This document shows positions 35,421-44,897 of a DNA stretch of 64,000 nt, piece by piece. This DNA comes from Roseivirga pacifica. GTDB taxonomy: Bacteria; Bacteroidota; Bacteroidia; Cytophagales; Cyclobacteriaceae. Position 1 is the first letter of the stretch. Every line of letters begins with the position of its first letter. The stretch covers positions 999,501 through 1,063,500 of the forward strand of contig NZ_FOIR01000001.1 of the NCBI RefSeq assembly GCF_900111145.1. The letters run 5' to 3'. Position numbers and translations under genes: made by a program. The notes under the pieces are model-generated. The model saw nothing but the letters and a program-made list of their open reading frames with translations. It was not told the origin of the DNA and ran no database searches.

Positions 35421-37618
35421 CAGATTACCACTATTTTGCCTACAAAGGTTTCGGTGCCATCAAAGTTGGTACTGAAGACCAGATAAACGCCACTAGAAAC
35501 GCGATCGCCATTGATAGTGCGGCCATTCCAAATGGCCGTGCTGCCATTGGCATTTACTTCGCGCACAAGGTTGCCGCTGGCATCGGTAATTTTCAGTTTG
35601 GCATTATTCACCAAGCCTTCAATTACAATATTGCGGTTAAAGTTAGGGGCAACCGGGTTCGGATAAATCTTTACGTTTTCATGCTGGGCAGTGCCTGCTG
35701 TGGCATCGCCTTTAAAAGTTACCAAACCTTTTGGTGTAGCAATGAATACTTCGCCCGTGCTTGGAGTAATGTTTACAGCAGTAATTTCATTTGAAGGCAA
35801 TGGGCTGTTTTCCGTGGTAAAGTGGAAGATTAATTCTTCGCCAGTTTCAGAAAAAAGCCAAATGCCGTTGTCCAAAGTGCCAATCCATTTGCGGTTAGCG
35901 GGGTCCACTGCAATGGCCGTTAAGTGCTCATCGCGAAGAAGTAGGCGGTTTTCAAAAATAGGCACGCTGGCGGTTAACGAGGTGTTGGCGAGTATGGCGT
36001 TTTGGTTGGGGAAAAAGCAAACCCCTTCGTCTGTGGCTATCCAAATGTATAAGTCTTGATCTTGCGCTATATCGGTTACTAGGCTGCCAGGCAAACCACC
36101 TTGGCCACCGTTTATATTTAGATAGCGTTCGGCATTATCTTCCTCATTAAATACCAAAATCCCACCGCCTTGGCTGTCGTCTATGCTCAGCCATTTGTCG
36201 CCATTACTCGCTACAAAAATATCGTTGGCATATTCGCCCCGCGGATTATAAATGGTTACCGTTCCCCAAACATTCGCAGCCTCATTGTAGAACGAAATGG
36301 GTTGACCAAGTTGCCGCTGTACAATCCAAAGGGTTGCCTCAGTATCCGTAGCAATGGCCGGAATATTATAAGCATTGGCATTGGTGGTTTTCAATAAGTG
36401 ATTTGGGTTTAAGTCAACCAGGTTTTCAAATCCATTTTCAGTTTGTAGAAAAACCCCGTTACTGTAGCTGCTCACCGCTAATTGGTTCAAGCCTAAATCA
36501 ATATCGTTCAGGTCTGAAATGAGTCTGTTACTTTGATCTCTTACCGCTAAGTTTTCCCAAGATTCACTAGGTGTTTTTACGGAAATGGAGTTTTCCGAAA
36601 CCCAATATTGTGTGTGCTCTTTAAAGCTTGATGACAGCAAGACATCATTTGCTGGACCATCGGGAATTAGCGTGGTGTGCTCAACCGACAAGTCTTGAAA
36701 ACGCAGCAAACCAAGTTCGTTAGAGCCAAGCCAAAACTCATTGTTGAGAAAGCTAATGTCGTTTAGTGTTTCGCCAGTTGGGGCAGTGTAAAGCGTGGTC
36801 AAAGCATCACCTTCAAGCGAATAGATGTGCTTATCTGTGATGATGTATAGTGTTTGATTGCTTTCTAAGGCTTGAATTGGTTCACTAAAATTGGAGTGAA
36901 AATTCCAGGTGCCATTTTCATAGCGAAACAGGTCGTTTGATGCCGCAGCAAAAAGTGTGTTGTCAACTGAAATAATGTGTTCAAAGTTGATGCCTGTAAG
37001 CGTGCGGTTCCAAAAGTTAAAGTCTTGCCTATTCGTGTCATCGGCAAGGCTTGCGTCAATTATACCGTCTTCAGTAGCTGCAAAAACCCTGTCCGCGGTA
37101 AACGCCATGTCATTAACCGCAAGCCTTTCACCGTTAGTGCCAATATTTTGATAAGCCTCAACAAACTCGAGCTTTTCGAGCGAATAGCGCACCATACCAA
37201 AGTCTGTGGCACCCCAAAGTTCATTGTCTTTAAAACGGAGTTTTCGAAAGGCCTTTTGCTGCAAGTTTGAGGAGCTTTTGATCTCCGAAATATTGCGAAA
37301 ACTGCTTTCAGACCATAAGTCGAGGTTGCCATTGCTGTAGCCAATGGCGAGCATTTGGTGCTGTTCGGAATAAGCAATGGCGCCAATTCCCACCTCAGAA
37401 AGCCCCGTGTTCTTATTCAGCAAATTTATGCTGTTGTCTGCTAAGTCGTAATAGTAAAGCGCATTGTCGGTGCGGGCGAATAGCTGACTAGCACCGGTAG
37501 TTACTTCTTGAATGTTGTAATAGCTAAACTGGGTTTTCCACCCAAAAACGGGAATGTTTTGTGCCGAAAGCGAAACACAAAGCAATAGTGATGCAACAAA
37601 AAGCAGCGTTCTATTCAC
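35420..37618 (-). CDS. porZ: T9SS accessory protein PorZ
   Basis: PorZ belongs to the cell-surface attachment complex of the type IX secretion system, where it supplies anionic lipopolysaccharide to the sortase PorU. The 732-residue protein (from GTG 37618) has a signal peptide ending SLSAQ, then two beta-propeller regions rich in short blades such as LWGATDFGMVRYSLEKL, WIATDEGVCFF and KWIGTLDNGIWLFS, and a C-terminal sorting-type domain from YPNPVAP (last 85 residues). GTG 37618 leaves an 8-base overlap with tdk; ATG 37660 would overlap by 50 bases and put a long basic tail before the signal. Confidence 0.85.
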   Translation of the reverse strand: MNRTLLFVASLLLCVSLSAQNIPVFGWKTQFSYYNIQEVTTGASQLFARTDNALYYYDLADNSINLLNKNTGLSEVGIGAIAYSEQHQMLAIGYSNGNLDLWSESSFRNISEIKSSSNLQQKAFRKLRFKDNELWGATDFGMVRYSLEKLEFVEAYQNIGTNGERLAVNDMAFTADRVFAATEDGIIDASLADDTNRQDFNFWNRTLTGINFEHIISVDNTLFAAASNDLFRYENGTWNFHSNFSEPIQALESNQTLYIITDKHIYSLEGDALTTLYTAPTGETLNDISFLNNEFWLGSNELGLLRFQDLSVEHTTLIPDGPANDVLLSSSFKEHTQYWVSENSISVKTPSESWENLAVRDQSNRLISDLNDIDLGLNQLAVSSYSNGVFLQTENGFENLVDLNPNHLLKTTNANAYNIPAIATDTEATLWIVQRQLGQPISFYNEAANVWGTVTIYNPRGEYANDIFVASNGDKWLSIDDSQGGGILVFNEEDNAERYLNINGGQGGLPGSLVTDIAQDQDLYIWIATDEGVCFFPNQNAILANTSLTASVPIFENRLLLRDEHLTAIAVDPANRKWIGTLDNGIWLFSETGEELIFHFTTENSPLPSNEITAVNITPSTGEVFIATPKGLVTFKGDATAGTAQHENVKIYPNPVAPNFNRNIVIEGLVNNAKLKITDASGNLVREVNANGSTAIWNGRTINGDRVSSGVYLVFSTNFDGTETFVGKIVVI

Positions 37619-38225
37619 TCTTTTTAGCTTTTTCTTTAGCCTTGGCTTTTTGGCCTTCATAAAAGTATTTTCTGTTGCGGGCTTGGTATAATTCCGATTC
37701 GCCTAACTCCACCGTTTTTTCAGAGTCGGAGAGCTTGAAAGAGAACGAAGCCAATGAGCCACTTATGGCGCAAATGGCATGTAATTTTGTAACGAATTCG
37801 GCAATAGCCAGCAGTTGCGGCATTGGGCCGAATGGCTCTCCATTGGCGTCCATATCGAGGCCCGCTACAATTACACGCTTGCCTTGGTTGGCCAGTGTTC
37901 TGCAAACTTTTACAATTTCCTGATCGAAGAATTGGGCTTCGTCTATGCCCACTACATCGCTGTCACCGGCCAGAAGGAGTATGTCTGAGGCGAATTGTAC
38001 CGGAGTGGAACGGATGGCCGTACTATTATGAGACACCACATCTTCCTCGTGATAGCGCGTATCAACAGCCGGTTTGAATATTTCCACATGCTGTTTGGCA
38101 ATTTTTGCCCGTCTAAGTCTGCGAATCAGCTCTTCGGTTTTTCCCGAAAACATGCAACCGCAAACCACTTCGATGCTTCCTGTGGTGTGTTCTCCCGATA
38201 TGTACGACTGTGGTTCTAAAAACAT
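37611..38225 (-). CDS. tdk: Thymidine kinase
   Basis: The enzyme phosphorylates thymidine for salvage. The 204-residue type II enzyme has the P loop CGCMFSGKTEEL, the Mg site VGIDEAQFF and the lid region. The zinc-lasso cysteines are mostly missing: the usual CxxC reads AICAIS and the second pair reads ARNRKYF. I recall other Bacteroidota enzymes with the same loss, so the fold is presumably stabilised otherwise. It begins 1 base after the ferredoxin gene and has a Lys-rich tail overlapping porZ. Confidence 0.92.
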   Translation of the reverse strand: MFLEPQSYISGEHTTGSIEVVCGCMFSGKTEELIRRLRRAKIAKQHVEIFKPAVDTRYHEEDVVSHNSTAIRSTPVQFASDILLLAGDSDVVGIDEAQFFDQEIVKVCRTLANQGKRVIVAGLDMDANGEPFGPMPQLLAIAEFVTKLHAICAISGSLASFSFKLSDSEKTVELGESELYQARNRKYFYEGQKAKAKEKAKKSE

Positions 38226-38226
38226 T

Positions 38227-38550
38227 TTACTCTGAATAATTCATATGGGGAAACTTGTTCTCCTCTGCTACACTTACCTCCAAATCGGCCGTTAGTTGGT
38301 TTTGGCAGGCCAATCGTTGGTTGTCCTTTAAACGCCCCATGGCCCTAAAGCGTTTTTCCGCTTCACTATCTTCGCCCATTTTGTCCAAGCCTTCATGCAC
38401 AATCATTTTACAGCTAGTGCATCTGCCTTTGGCTCCGCAAGCGTGCATCCAATCTATTCCGCTTTCATGAATAATATTTAGAATGCTTGTGGAGTTATCT
38501 TTAGCAGTAACTACCTTGTCGTTCAGATTTCTAATCAGGATTCTAGGCAT
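38227..38550 (-). CDS. 2Fe-2S ferredoxin
   Basis: The 107-residue protein is a plant/adrenodoxin-type ferredoxin with cluster ligands in HACGAKGRCTSC (Cx5Cx2C) and RLACQNQL, giving four cysteines. It is an electron carrier whose partner is unknown. ATG 38550 (MPRILIRNLN) is chosen; 31 upstream residues are Leu/Cys-rich and not part of the fold. It is the first gene of the fdx-tdk-porZ-recO run. Confidence 0.92.
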   Translation of the reverse strand: MPRILIRNLNDKVVTAKDNSTSILNIIHESGIDWMHACGAKGRCTSCKMIVHEGLDKMGEDSEAEKRFRAMGRLKDNQRLACQNQLTADLEVSVAEENKFPHMNYSE

Positions 38551-38583
38551 AATTCTCAATTTACAAATCAAAAGAAATAAGCA

Positions 38584-39603
38584 ATGTCCTACAAGCTTAA
38601 GGCAGACTCTGTAAGTAAAATAAGTCAGCAAATTGGTCAACAATTACTAGCAAATGCATTTGTAAGTGATGTAAAAATTGATGGTGAGCGACTGATTTCT
38701 CTTACAAATTCAAGGCAGGTTAATTCTTTTCTTATTCGTTCGCTGTTTAATCAGTGGAAAAAAGAGATAGAAAAATTAGAGAGTCCTTATTTCGATTTTA
38801 AGCATGAGAAGGTAAAAGAGGCGCTCAAAGACTTTATGAATGTGCTTTCTAACCACATAAGTATAGATAGAGCACATTTAGAGCCGTTGTTGGTTCAGGC
38901 CATAGCAGATGCTTTTTTGATTGCCTTTGCACCCAAACTGTTTTTGGAAGGTGTACTTGATCGTTCGGAAAAGCCGCAAGATTTTAACAAGCAATTCAAA
39001 TACATAAAAACCAACCGCGATGCTTTTAAGCAGGTGGTTGATGCCATTGGTGCTTTCGATACTAAGGCTTCTGTGCTGGCCGCATTCGATCAGGTAAGTG
39101 CCGATAAGTTTGAGGAAGTTGATGCCACCGAATTTATGGATAAGCTGAATGCTTCGGCTTTATTGGCAGGCGCTTTCGAAAAGATAGAGCCACCTAAGCC
39201 AGCACCAGTAGCGGAACCAACTCCCACGCCAGTTCAGGAAGCTCCAAAGGTTGCGGCTCCAGCCCCTGCTGCCACACCTACCGAAGCGTCCAAACACGAA
39301 GGGCCAGCTACGCTTAACGATCAGTTTCACAAAGAAGGAAAAAGCCTAACGCTTGCAGAAAAGCTACAGAAAAGCATGAAAAAATCCATTGAGGCCAGCT
39401 TAACCCTCAATGAGAAATTCATGTTTCAGAACAATTTGTTTGGAGGAGATGCGGCTAAAATGAAGGCGGCATTTCAGGCCATAGACCATGCCAGCGACTT
39501 AAAAGATGCCTTAGCCAAAGCCAATGAATATAACAATGGCTGGGATATGGAAAGCGAGGAAGTTGAGGCGCTAATGGCTGTGCTGGAGAAGCGGTTCTCA
39601 TAA
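38584..39603 (+). CDS. Conserved hypothetical protein with Pro/Ala linker
   Basis: I do not recognise this 339-residue protein beyond a general likeness to uncharacterised Bacteroidota proteins. Residues 1-200 are alpha-helical and charged. Residues 203-240 form a Pro/Ala/Thr linker (PPKPAPVAEPTPTPVQEAPK). Residues 245-339 begin TLNDQFHKEG and LTLAEKLQKS and contain SLTLNEKFMFQNNLFGGDAAKMKAAFQAID, a helical unit with repeated LN[DE][QK]F text. No signal peptide or membrane helix is visible. It is divergent from the ferredoxin, only 33 bases away. Confidence 0.8.
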   Translation: MSYKLKADSVSKISQQIGQQLLANAFVSDVKIDGERLISLTNSRQVNSFLIRSLFNQWKKEIEKLESPYFDFKHEKVKEALKDFMNVLSNHISIDRAHLEPLLVQAIADAFLIAFAPKLFLEGVLDRSEKPQDFNKQFKYIKTNRDAFKQVVDAIGAFDTKASVLAAFDQVSADKFEEVDATEFMDKLNASALLAGAFEKIEPPKPAPVAEPTPTPVQEAPKVAAPAPAATPTEASKHEGPATLNDQFHKEGKSLTLAEKLQKSMKKSIEASLTLNEKFMFQNNLFGGDAAKMKAAFQAIDHASDLKDALAKANEYNNGWDMESEEVEALMAVLEKRFS

Positions 39604-39684
39604 CCTCAGGTTAGGAGAAGGGTTTTTAAAGTCTTTCAATGGAGTTCAGCCTAGTAGTGTTAATTAGATATTTGAGGCTTCTCT

Positions 39685-39692
39685 AGCTTTGT
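39685..39692 (+). promoter_or_regulatory. -7 box TAGCTTTG for the TlpA-like gene
   Basis: Exact TAnnTTTG match 37 bases before the ATG at 39730 in a 126-base gap. A -33 TTG at usual spacing is not evident. Confidence 0.5.
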
Positions 39693-39729
39693 ACTAAGAA
39701 ATTAGTTATACTGTTATTCATAAATACAC

Positions 39730-41244
39730 ATGAATAACAAGTCATTACTTTTTCTAGTCCTTATCCTTATTGTAGCCTGTAATACAGAGGCGGAAAACAC
39801 GCTTTTAGAACCCAGTGCTGAAAAGCAGCCTAATGAGGCTGTGGTGATTATTAGCAACTCTACAGATTCTCCAATTTCAATTGAATTGCTCGATTCCATA
39901 GCGCATCGGCCAGATAATTGGATTGTAAATTATAATAGTGTCGATACCATTGCTTTAAAACTAAATCATCCTGCCAGAGCCACTGTTCACTCATTGGTTG
40001 ACTACCGTCAAACCAAGTTCATTTCGAGGGGAGATACACTAAGAATAGACCTGGATTCTACTAAAATGAATGTGAGATCCACTGATAGGCTGGATGCACA
40101 AAAGATTGTGGAAGAAAGAAGTAAAATATTATCGGAGACGGATTCACTCTTTAATCTACTAATAGCTGTAGACTCTAGTTTAGCCTTCAAGGGTGTCGAT
40201 TATGGTTTGAGCGTTTCGAAAGTATATGGTTTATCTATTAACAAACCGCTCCTAGAGAGTAATCCTGAGCTTTATGATAAGTTGGTGGAAAAACTTATCT
40301 ATCAATTGGAAGCCACACCTACACCTCTGCTGGAAATCAGTAGCCCAGAGTTAGAAGCAATTCAGGGTTTGAAGTATGAAATTGATCGTAGAGAGGCATA
40401 TTTGAGGTTGAGTTTTCTTGCCAGTCAGTTCGATAAACCAGAAATTTATGATCAGATATTCAATTCTAACCTTTATCAGACCGACATTTTTGTAAAGAGT
40501 CCTTTTGTCCGTGGTTATTTGAGTTACTTGATTATAAAGCTTGTGCTCAATGGGGAGGAGGATAGGTCAACAAACAAATCATACATCAATTACAAAGAGG
40601 CCTATGATAAGTTGCCGGATTATTTGGAAGGTGATTTGTTAGCGTATGCGCGTAAAATTTGTCTTGAACAAATGGTGTCTTTCGAAGAGAGCAACATAAA
40701 CGTAAGGAAGTACCTGTCCAAATTTCTGGTCGATCACCAAGACTCTGCATTTGTAGCCTCATTTGAAGAAAGGTACTTGTTGGCTTACGATGCGGAGATA
40801 AATTCAACAGCAGATTTAATGCTGATGTCAAACGCTGGTTCGATGCTCACCTTGTCTGAATTGGTGAAGGAAGCTTCCGATTCAACACAATTATACTATG
40901 TGGACTTTTGGGCAAGCTGGTGTGCTCCGTGTAGACAGGCCATGCCATTCTCTGAAGAAAAGCGCGCCTTGTTCGAAGATAAGGGGGTAAAGTTCATTTA
41001 TCTTTCTATGGATAGAGATAAGCAAAAATGGGAGACCGCCTCATTAAGCCATCACCTAGAAACATATGAGCACAGTTACCTATTGATTAACCCTGAAGCG
41101 CAGCAGTTTATCAAAGACCTAAAGATAGACTTCATACCCCGCTACATTATTCTAAATAGTGAAGGCAAAGTGATTGAGGATAATGCGCCCGGACCAGAAG
41201 GAGAACGACTAGATGAAGTCTTGCTCGAATATCTCGGATCCTAA
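39730..41244 (+). CDS. TlpA-like thioredoxin-fold lipoprotein
   Basis: The 504-residue protein has a lipoprotein signal with lipobox IVAC at about 14-17. Residues about 20-370 form an unrecognised helical region, as in Bacteroidota TlpA/DUF4369-type proteins. The C-terminal thioredoxin domain has WCAPC at 397-401 and the cis-Pro loop FIPRYI. It should act as a periplasmic thiol-disulfide reductase or oxidase. The partner is unknown; Bacteroidota carry many such proteins. Confidence 0.88.
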   Translation: MNNKSLLFLVLILIVACNTEAENTLLEPSAEKQPNEAVVIISNSTDSPISIELLDSIAHRPDNWIVNYNSVDTIALKLNHPARATVHSLVDYRQTKFISRGDTLRIDLDSTKMNVRSTDRLDAQKIVEERSKILSETDSLFNLLIAVDSSLAFKGVDYGLSVSKVYGLSINKPLLESNPELYDKLVEKLIYQLEATPTPLLEISSPELEAIQGLKYEIDRREAYLRLSFLASQFDKPEIYDQIFNSNLYQTDIFVKSPFVRGYLSYLIIKLVLNGEEDRSTNKSYINYKEAYDKLPDYLEGDLLAYARKICLEQMVSFEESNINVRKYLSKFLVDHQDSAFVASFEERYLLAYDAEINSTADLMLMSNAGSMLTLSELVKEASDSTQLYYVDFWASWCAPCRQAMPFSEEKRALFEDKGVKFIYLSMDRDKQKWETASLSHHLETYEHSYLLINPEAQQFIKDLKIDFIPRYIILNSEGKVIEDNAPGPEGERLDEVLLEYLGS

Positions 41245-41260
41245 CCCAAGGTTTAGGTCC
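41236..41260. terminator. Imperfect hairpin between converging tlpA-like and rodA genes
   Basis: GGATCCTAACC pairs imperfectly with GGTTTAGGTCC (one bulge, one mismatch). There is no T tract, so it may be a weak terminator or only a 3'-end structure. Confidence 0.35.
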
Positions 41261-41269
41261 ATATTCAAC

Positions 41270-42544
41270 TTAAAACCTCATCAACACCTGTGAGCGGTGC
41301 ATGTCTATCTTTAGCAGAATAAAGAGCATAATGGTGAATGACCAAAGCGATGAACCACCATAGCTAAAGAACGGCAATGGAATGCCTACTACTGGGAAGA
41401 GCCCAATCGTCATGGCGATGTTAATAGAAAAGTGGAAGAACAGTATAGAAGCCACACTGTAGCCATACACCCGCGCGAACTTTGACTTTTGCCTTTCTGC
41501 AATAAATATCACCCGTAAAATTAGCGCAATAAATAGTGTTACAAGTACCAAACTCCCTATCCAACCATGTTCTTCGGCTAGGGTAGAAAAGATAAAGTCA
41601 GTACTTTGTTCGGGCACATAACCAAACTTGGTTTGGGTGCCTTCCAAAAAGCCCTTGCCGGCAAAGCCACCCGAGCCAATGGCAATCTTAGACTGTTCTA
41701 GGTTCCATCCTTCGGCTTGTGGGTCTACCAGTTCAGGGCGGAAAATGGCTTCCACACGCTTTTTCTGATACTCATATATCACTTCGTTCAGAATAAAATC
41801 TGTGGCCAGCACAAAGCAAGTTATACCAATGGCAATAAGCGCCACGGGAATAAGTCGCTTTGGTTTTTTCCACTGCATAATAGCCGCGATAAGCGTAACG
41901 GCACCAATGCCAATGAACAGGTAGTTTTGAGGTACCAGCAAAGTGAGTACAAAAAGCACCCCGATGGTAAGCCCAAGAATCAGGTAAATGGAAGGAAAGC
42001 CTTCGCGATACATTGGGATAATGAGCGAGGCAAATATAATTACCGAACCAAAGTCTGGCTGGAGCATAATAAGCCCAATGGGAAGCCCAAGAATTAGAAA
42101 TACTTTGAGCTGTGAGCTGAAATCGGTTAGCTTAACCCCGGTAGAAGAAACATATCTTGCCAGCAGCATGGCTGTAGCCATTTTGGTGAATTCGGCAGGC
42201 TGAAATCTAAATGCGCCAATTTCGAACCAAGCCTTAGCACCGTTTACCTCTCGCCCAAATACGAGTACCCCCGCTAGCAGCAGTATCATAATACCATAAA
42301 AAAGCGGGGCAAAGGATTCGTAAATGCGGAAATCGAGGAGGAGTATCACTAAAATGGGTACTAGTGCAACACCAATAAAAACTAGCTGCCTACCGCTGTT
42401 TAGGTTCATATCGAGAATGCTCTGGTTGGCTACGGGATCGTAAACCGAAGCGAAAATATTGAACCAACCCAGTACAACTAGGGTAAAATAAATAATGACA
42501 ATAAGCCAATCTATGCTACCAAAAAGACTTCCTTCTTTTCTCAA
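41270..42544 (-). CDS. rodA: Rod-shape peptidoglycan polymerase RodA
   Basis: RodA is the SEDS glycosyltransferase of the elongasome. The 424-residue protein has about ten membrane helices, with FRFQPAEFTKMATAMLLARY, LIMLQPDFGSVIIF, the loop QSKIAIGSGGFAGKGFLEGTQTKFGYVPEQSTDFIFS and GLFPVVGIPLPFFSYGGSSL. The start is TTG at 42544, overlapping the mrdA stop as TTGA; the first ATG is residue 46, inside the membrane domain, so TTG must be used. Confidence 0.95.
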   Translation of the reverse strand: MRKEGSLFGSIDWLIVIIYFTLVVLGWFNIFASVYDPVANQSILDMNLNSGRQLVFIGVALVPILVILLLDFRIYESFAPLFYGIMILLLAGVLVFGREVNGAKAWFEIGAFRFQPAEFTKMATAMLLARYVSSTGVKLTDFSSQLKVFLILGLPIGLIMLQPDFGSVIIFASLIIPMYREGFPSIYLILGLTIGVLFVLTLLVPQNYLFIGIGAVTLIAAIMQWKKPKRLIPVALIAIGITCFVLATDFILNEVIYEYQKKRVEAIFRPELVDPQAEGWNLEQSKIAIGSGGFAGKGFLEGTQTKFGYVPEQSTDFIFSTLAEEHGWIGSLVLVTLFIALILRVIFIAERQKSKFARVYGYSVASILFFHFSINIAMTIGLFPVVGIPLPFFSYGGSSLWSFTIMLFILLKIDMHRSQVLMRF

Positions 42545-44382
42545 TTCTCAACTCCTTCAAGCCCCTTCAGGTACAACTTCTTCAAGACATATTCCTCGCG
42601 GTTCCACCAAGTCTTTTTGATTTCCCCTCTAATGTATTTTTCTATAATCAAACTGGCAATGGATGCAGAGGCACCACCTCCCCAACCGGCATTTTCGGTG
42701 TAAACTGCTATGGCAATTTTAGGGTCGTCAGCAGGGGCAAAGGCCATAAACACCGAGTGGTCTAGCGATTCGTTTTTCACGCCATTTTCGGCAGTACCCG
42801 TTTTGCCCGCTATAGGAATGTCTTTGATTACTGCTCTTTTTGCCGTCTTCTCCACGGCTAGCTTCATGCCTTCAATAATGGCGGGATAGTATTCGTCACC
42901 TTTGCCCGTGTAGTGTTTTTCGTATTCTATTGGCGTAACTACACCGTTCTCTTTAAATCCACTAACCAGGTGCGGTTTAATGTAATAGCCTCGGTTGGCA
43001 ATGGTTGCAGCCAAGTTGGCTACTTGTAGTGGTGTAACCAGCAACTCTCCTTGCCCAATGGAAAGGGAGTAAATAGTGCTATAAGCCCAGCTGCCCTTTT
43101 CCTTAGGGTACATTTTATGGTAGAACTCAGTGTCAGGTACAAGGCCGGGCGCCTCACCCTTAATATCTATACCTAGTGGACTGCCAAAACCGAAGCCTTC
43201 AACTGCTCTGGCCCATTTTTCCATGCCTAAATGGGTATCGGTAAATATACTTGATGAGAGCCCTTGGTTAACGGTTCTTCTCATCACTTCATAGAAGTAG
43301 TTGTTCGAAGAGTTTTCTATGCCTCGTGTCACATCGTATTTACCAGAAGGGGCGTGGTCACCCATATGAATGTTGTAAACCATAATGGCTTCATCCGCAG
43401 ATATCACGCCTTCATCCAAAGCAATTAAAGCTTGTACTGTTTTAAAAATAGAGCCAGGAGGGTACTGCGCCTGAATAGCCCGATTGAAAAGTGGAGAAGT
43501 AGTATCCGATTCAATCTTTTTAAAGTTTTTGCCAAACTCTCTACCCGTAAGCAAATTAGGGTCGTAGCTTGGTGCCGAAGCCATTACCAGTACTTCACCA
43601 GTAGAGGGTTCAATTGCCACCACACTGCCTCTTTTTCCAGCCAGCAGTTTTTCGGCATAGGCTTGTAATTTTAGGTCAATTGTGGTGATAAGGTTTTTGC
43701 CCGGAACAGCAGCAGTGTCGTACTCGCCATTTTTGAAAGAGCCTTTTTCAATGCCATTTACGTTTACGACTTTTCTGCTAACACCACGCACACCACGAAG
43801 TTGTTCTTCATAGTACTTTTCAAGACCGGTTACACCTACGTAGTCTCCCGATTTGTAGTAGCCTGTAGTGTCTCTTTCCAGTTCTTTTGGGCTAATTTCT
43901 CCCGTGTAGCCGATTTCGTTTGCCAAAAGGGGTTGGCTGTATTTTCGAATTGTTCTTGGGTTGGCGTAAAAGCCATTGAACTTATATAAGTGATCTTGAA
44001 TAAGCGCAAACTCTTCGTGCGAAATCTTCTGCAAAAAAGCCGAAGGCTTAACGGAAGAATACTTTCTGGCCTTTTGCATTCGGGCTAAAAAGTCTTCTTC
44101 GGTAATTTTAAAGAGGTTGCAAAAGTCGGCAGTATCGGCAATGTACACATCGCGCGGAACCACCATTAGGTCATAAATAGGTTCGTTGTAAACAATTAGT
44201 TCATCATTCCTATCATACATCAAACCCCTAAAAGGATATTCAATAATTCTATGAATAATATTCCTTTCGGCTTTAATGTGATAGGTATCATCGGCCACTT
44301 GCAAGGCAAATAGCTTTACCAAAAACACTAGCCCAACTCCGATGAATATGGCTTGAATGATATATCGTCTGTTTTCAAACAT
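42541..44382 (-). CDS. mrdA: Penicillin-binding protein 2
   Basis: PBP2 is the transpeptidase that works with RodA. The 613-residue protein has one N-terminal membrane helix, a pedestal/dimerisation domain, and a transpeptidase domain with SxxK in PPGSIFKTVQAL, SxN in ENSSNNYFYEVM and KTGT in AGKTGTAEN. It lies 2 bases after mreD and overlaps rodA. Confidence 0.96.
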   Translation of the reverse strand: MFENRRYIIQAIFIGVGLVFLVKLFALQVADDTYHIKAERNIIHRIIEYPFRGLMYDRNDELIVYNEPIYDLMVVPRDVYIADTADFCNLFKITEEDFLARMQKARKYSSVKPSAFLQKISHEEFALIQDHLYKFNGFYANPRTIRKYSQPLLANEIGYTGEISPKELERDTTGYYKSGDYVGVTGLEKYYEEQLRGVRGVSRKVVNVNGIEKGSFKNGEYDTAAVPGKNLITTIDLKLQAYAEKLLAGKRGSVVAIEPSTGEVLVMASAPSYDPNLLTGREFGKNFKKIESDTTSPLFNRAIQAQYPPGSIFKTVQALIALDEGVISADEAIMVYNIHMGDHAPSGKYDVTRGIENSSNNYFYEVMRRTVNQGLSSSIFTDTHLGMEKWARAVEGFGFGSPLGIDIKGEAPGLVPDTEFYHKMYPKEKGSWAYSTIYSLSIGQGELLVTPLQVANLAATIANRGYYIKPHLVSGFKENGVVTPIEYEKHYTGKGDEYYPAIIEGMKLAVEKTAKRAVIKDIPIAGKTGTAENGVKNESLDHSVFMAFAPADDPKIAIAVYTENAGWGGGASASIASLIIEKYIRGEIKKTWWNREEYVLKKLYLKGLEGVEN

Positions 44383-44384
44383 AT

Positions 44385-44897
44385 TTATTGCTCCCTAGGG
44401 TACAGAAAATATTGCGAAATGACTATAAATATGAGGCTTATTATAGTGGTTATCAAGGCTCTAAACGTACTTTGCCAAAACAAGGCAACATTACCAGCCT
44501 CTACAAAGAACACCACCAAGCTGTGTACAAAGATAAGTGGCAACGCATAACCTATAAACCAGCCAAGGCCATAATTGCTAAGCAAAGGCAGGTGGTTTAC
44601 TTCATAGCCACTGCGCGGACCATTCATTCTTAACCAATGGTAGCGCAAAAACATTAGAAAAACGCTTGCTGCTGCATGAATACCCAATGTGTGGTAAAAC
44701 AGGTCTACAGCCAAGCCTGTAAAGAGCGCCACTATCATTCCGGTAATTACGCTCATTTCTACCGGTAGCATAAGCAGGCATAGCAGGTAAATGAATGAGA
44801 AACCTGTACCAAAGACCACAAAGTTGCGGAATACCAAAACCTGTAATGGTAATAGTAGCGCAAAAGTGAATATGATACGAATTAAGCTCCTGTTCAT
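44385..44897 (-). CDS. mreD: Rod shape-determining protein MreD
   Basis: The 170-residue membrane protein has about five helices and the conserved-type DLFYHTLGIHAAASVFLMFLR segment. It is part of the elongasome. The ATG overlaps the mreC stop as ATGA. Identity rests on position and hydropathy more than on a strong motif. Confidence 0.9.
   Translation of the reverse strand: MNRSLIRIIFTFALLLPLQVLVFRNFVVFGTGFSFIYLLCLLMLPVEMSVITGMIVALFTGLAVDLFYHTLGIHAAASVFLMFLRYHWLRMNGPRSGYEVNHLPLLSNYGLGWFIGYALPLIFVHSLVVFFVEAGNVALFWQSTFRALITTIISLIFIVISQYFLYPREQ

Noticed and set aside
39601-39613. Palindrome TAACCTCAGGTTA at the end of the hypothetical gene
   Set aside because: Only 13 bases and no T tract; its likeness to ATAACCTAAGGTTAT at 51196 may be chance, and there is no transposase beside it.
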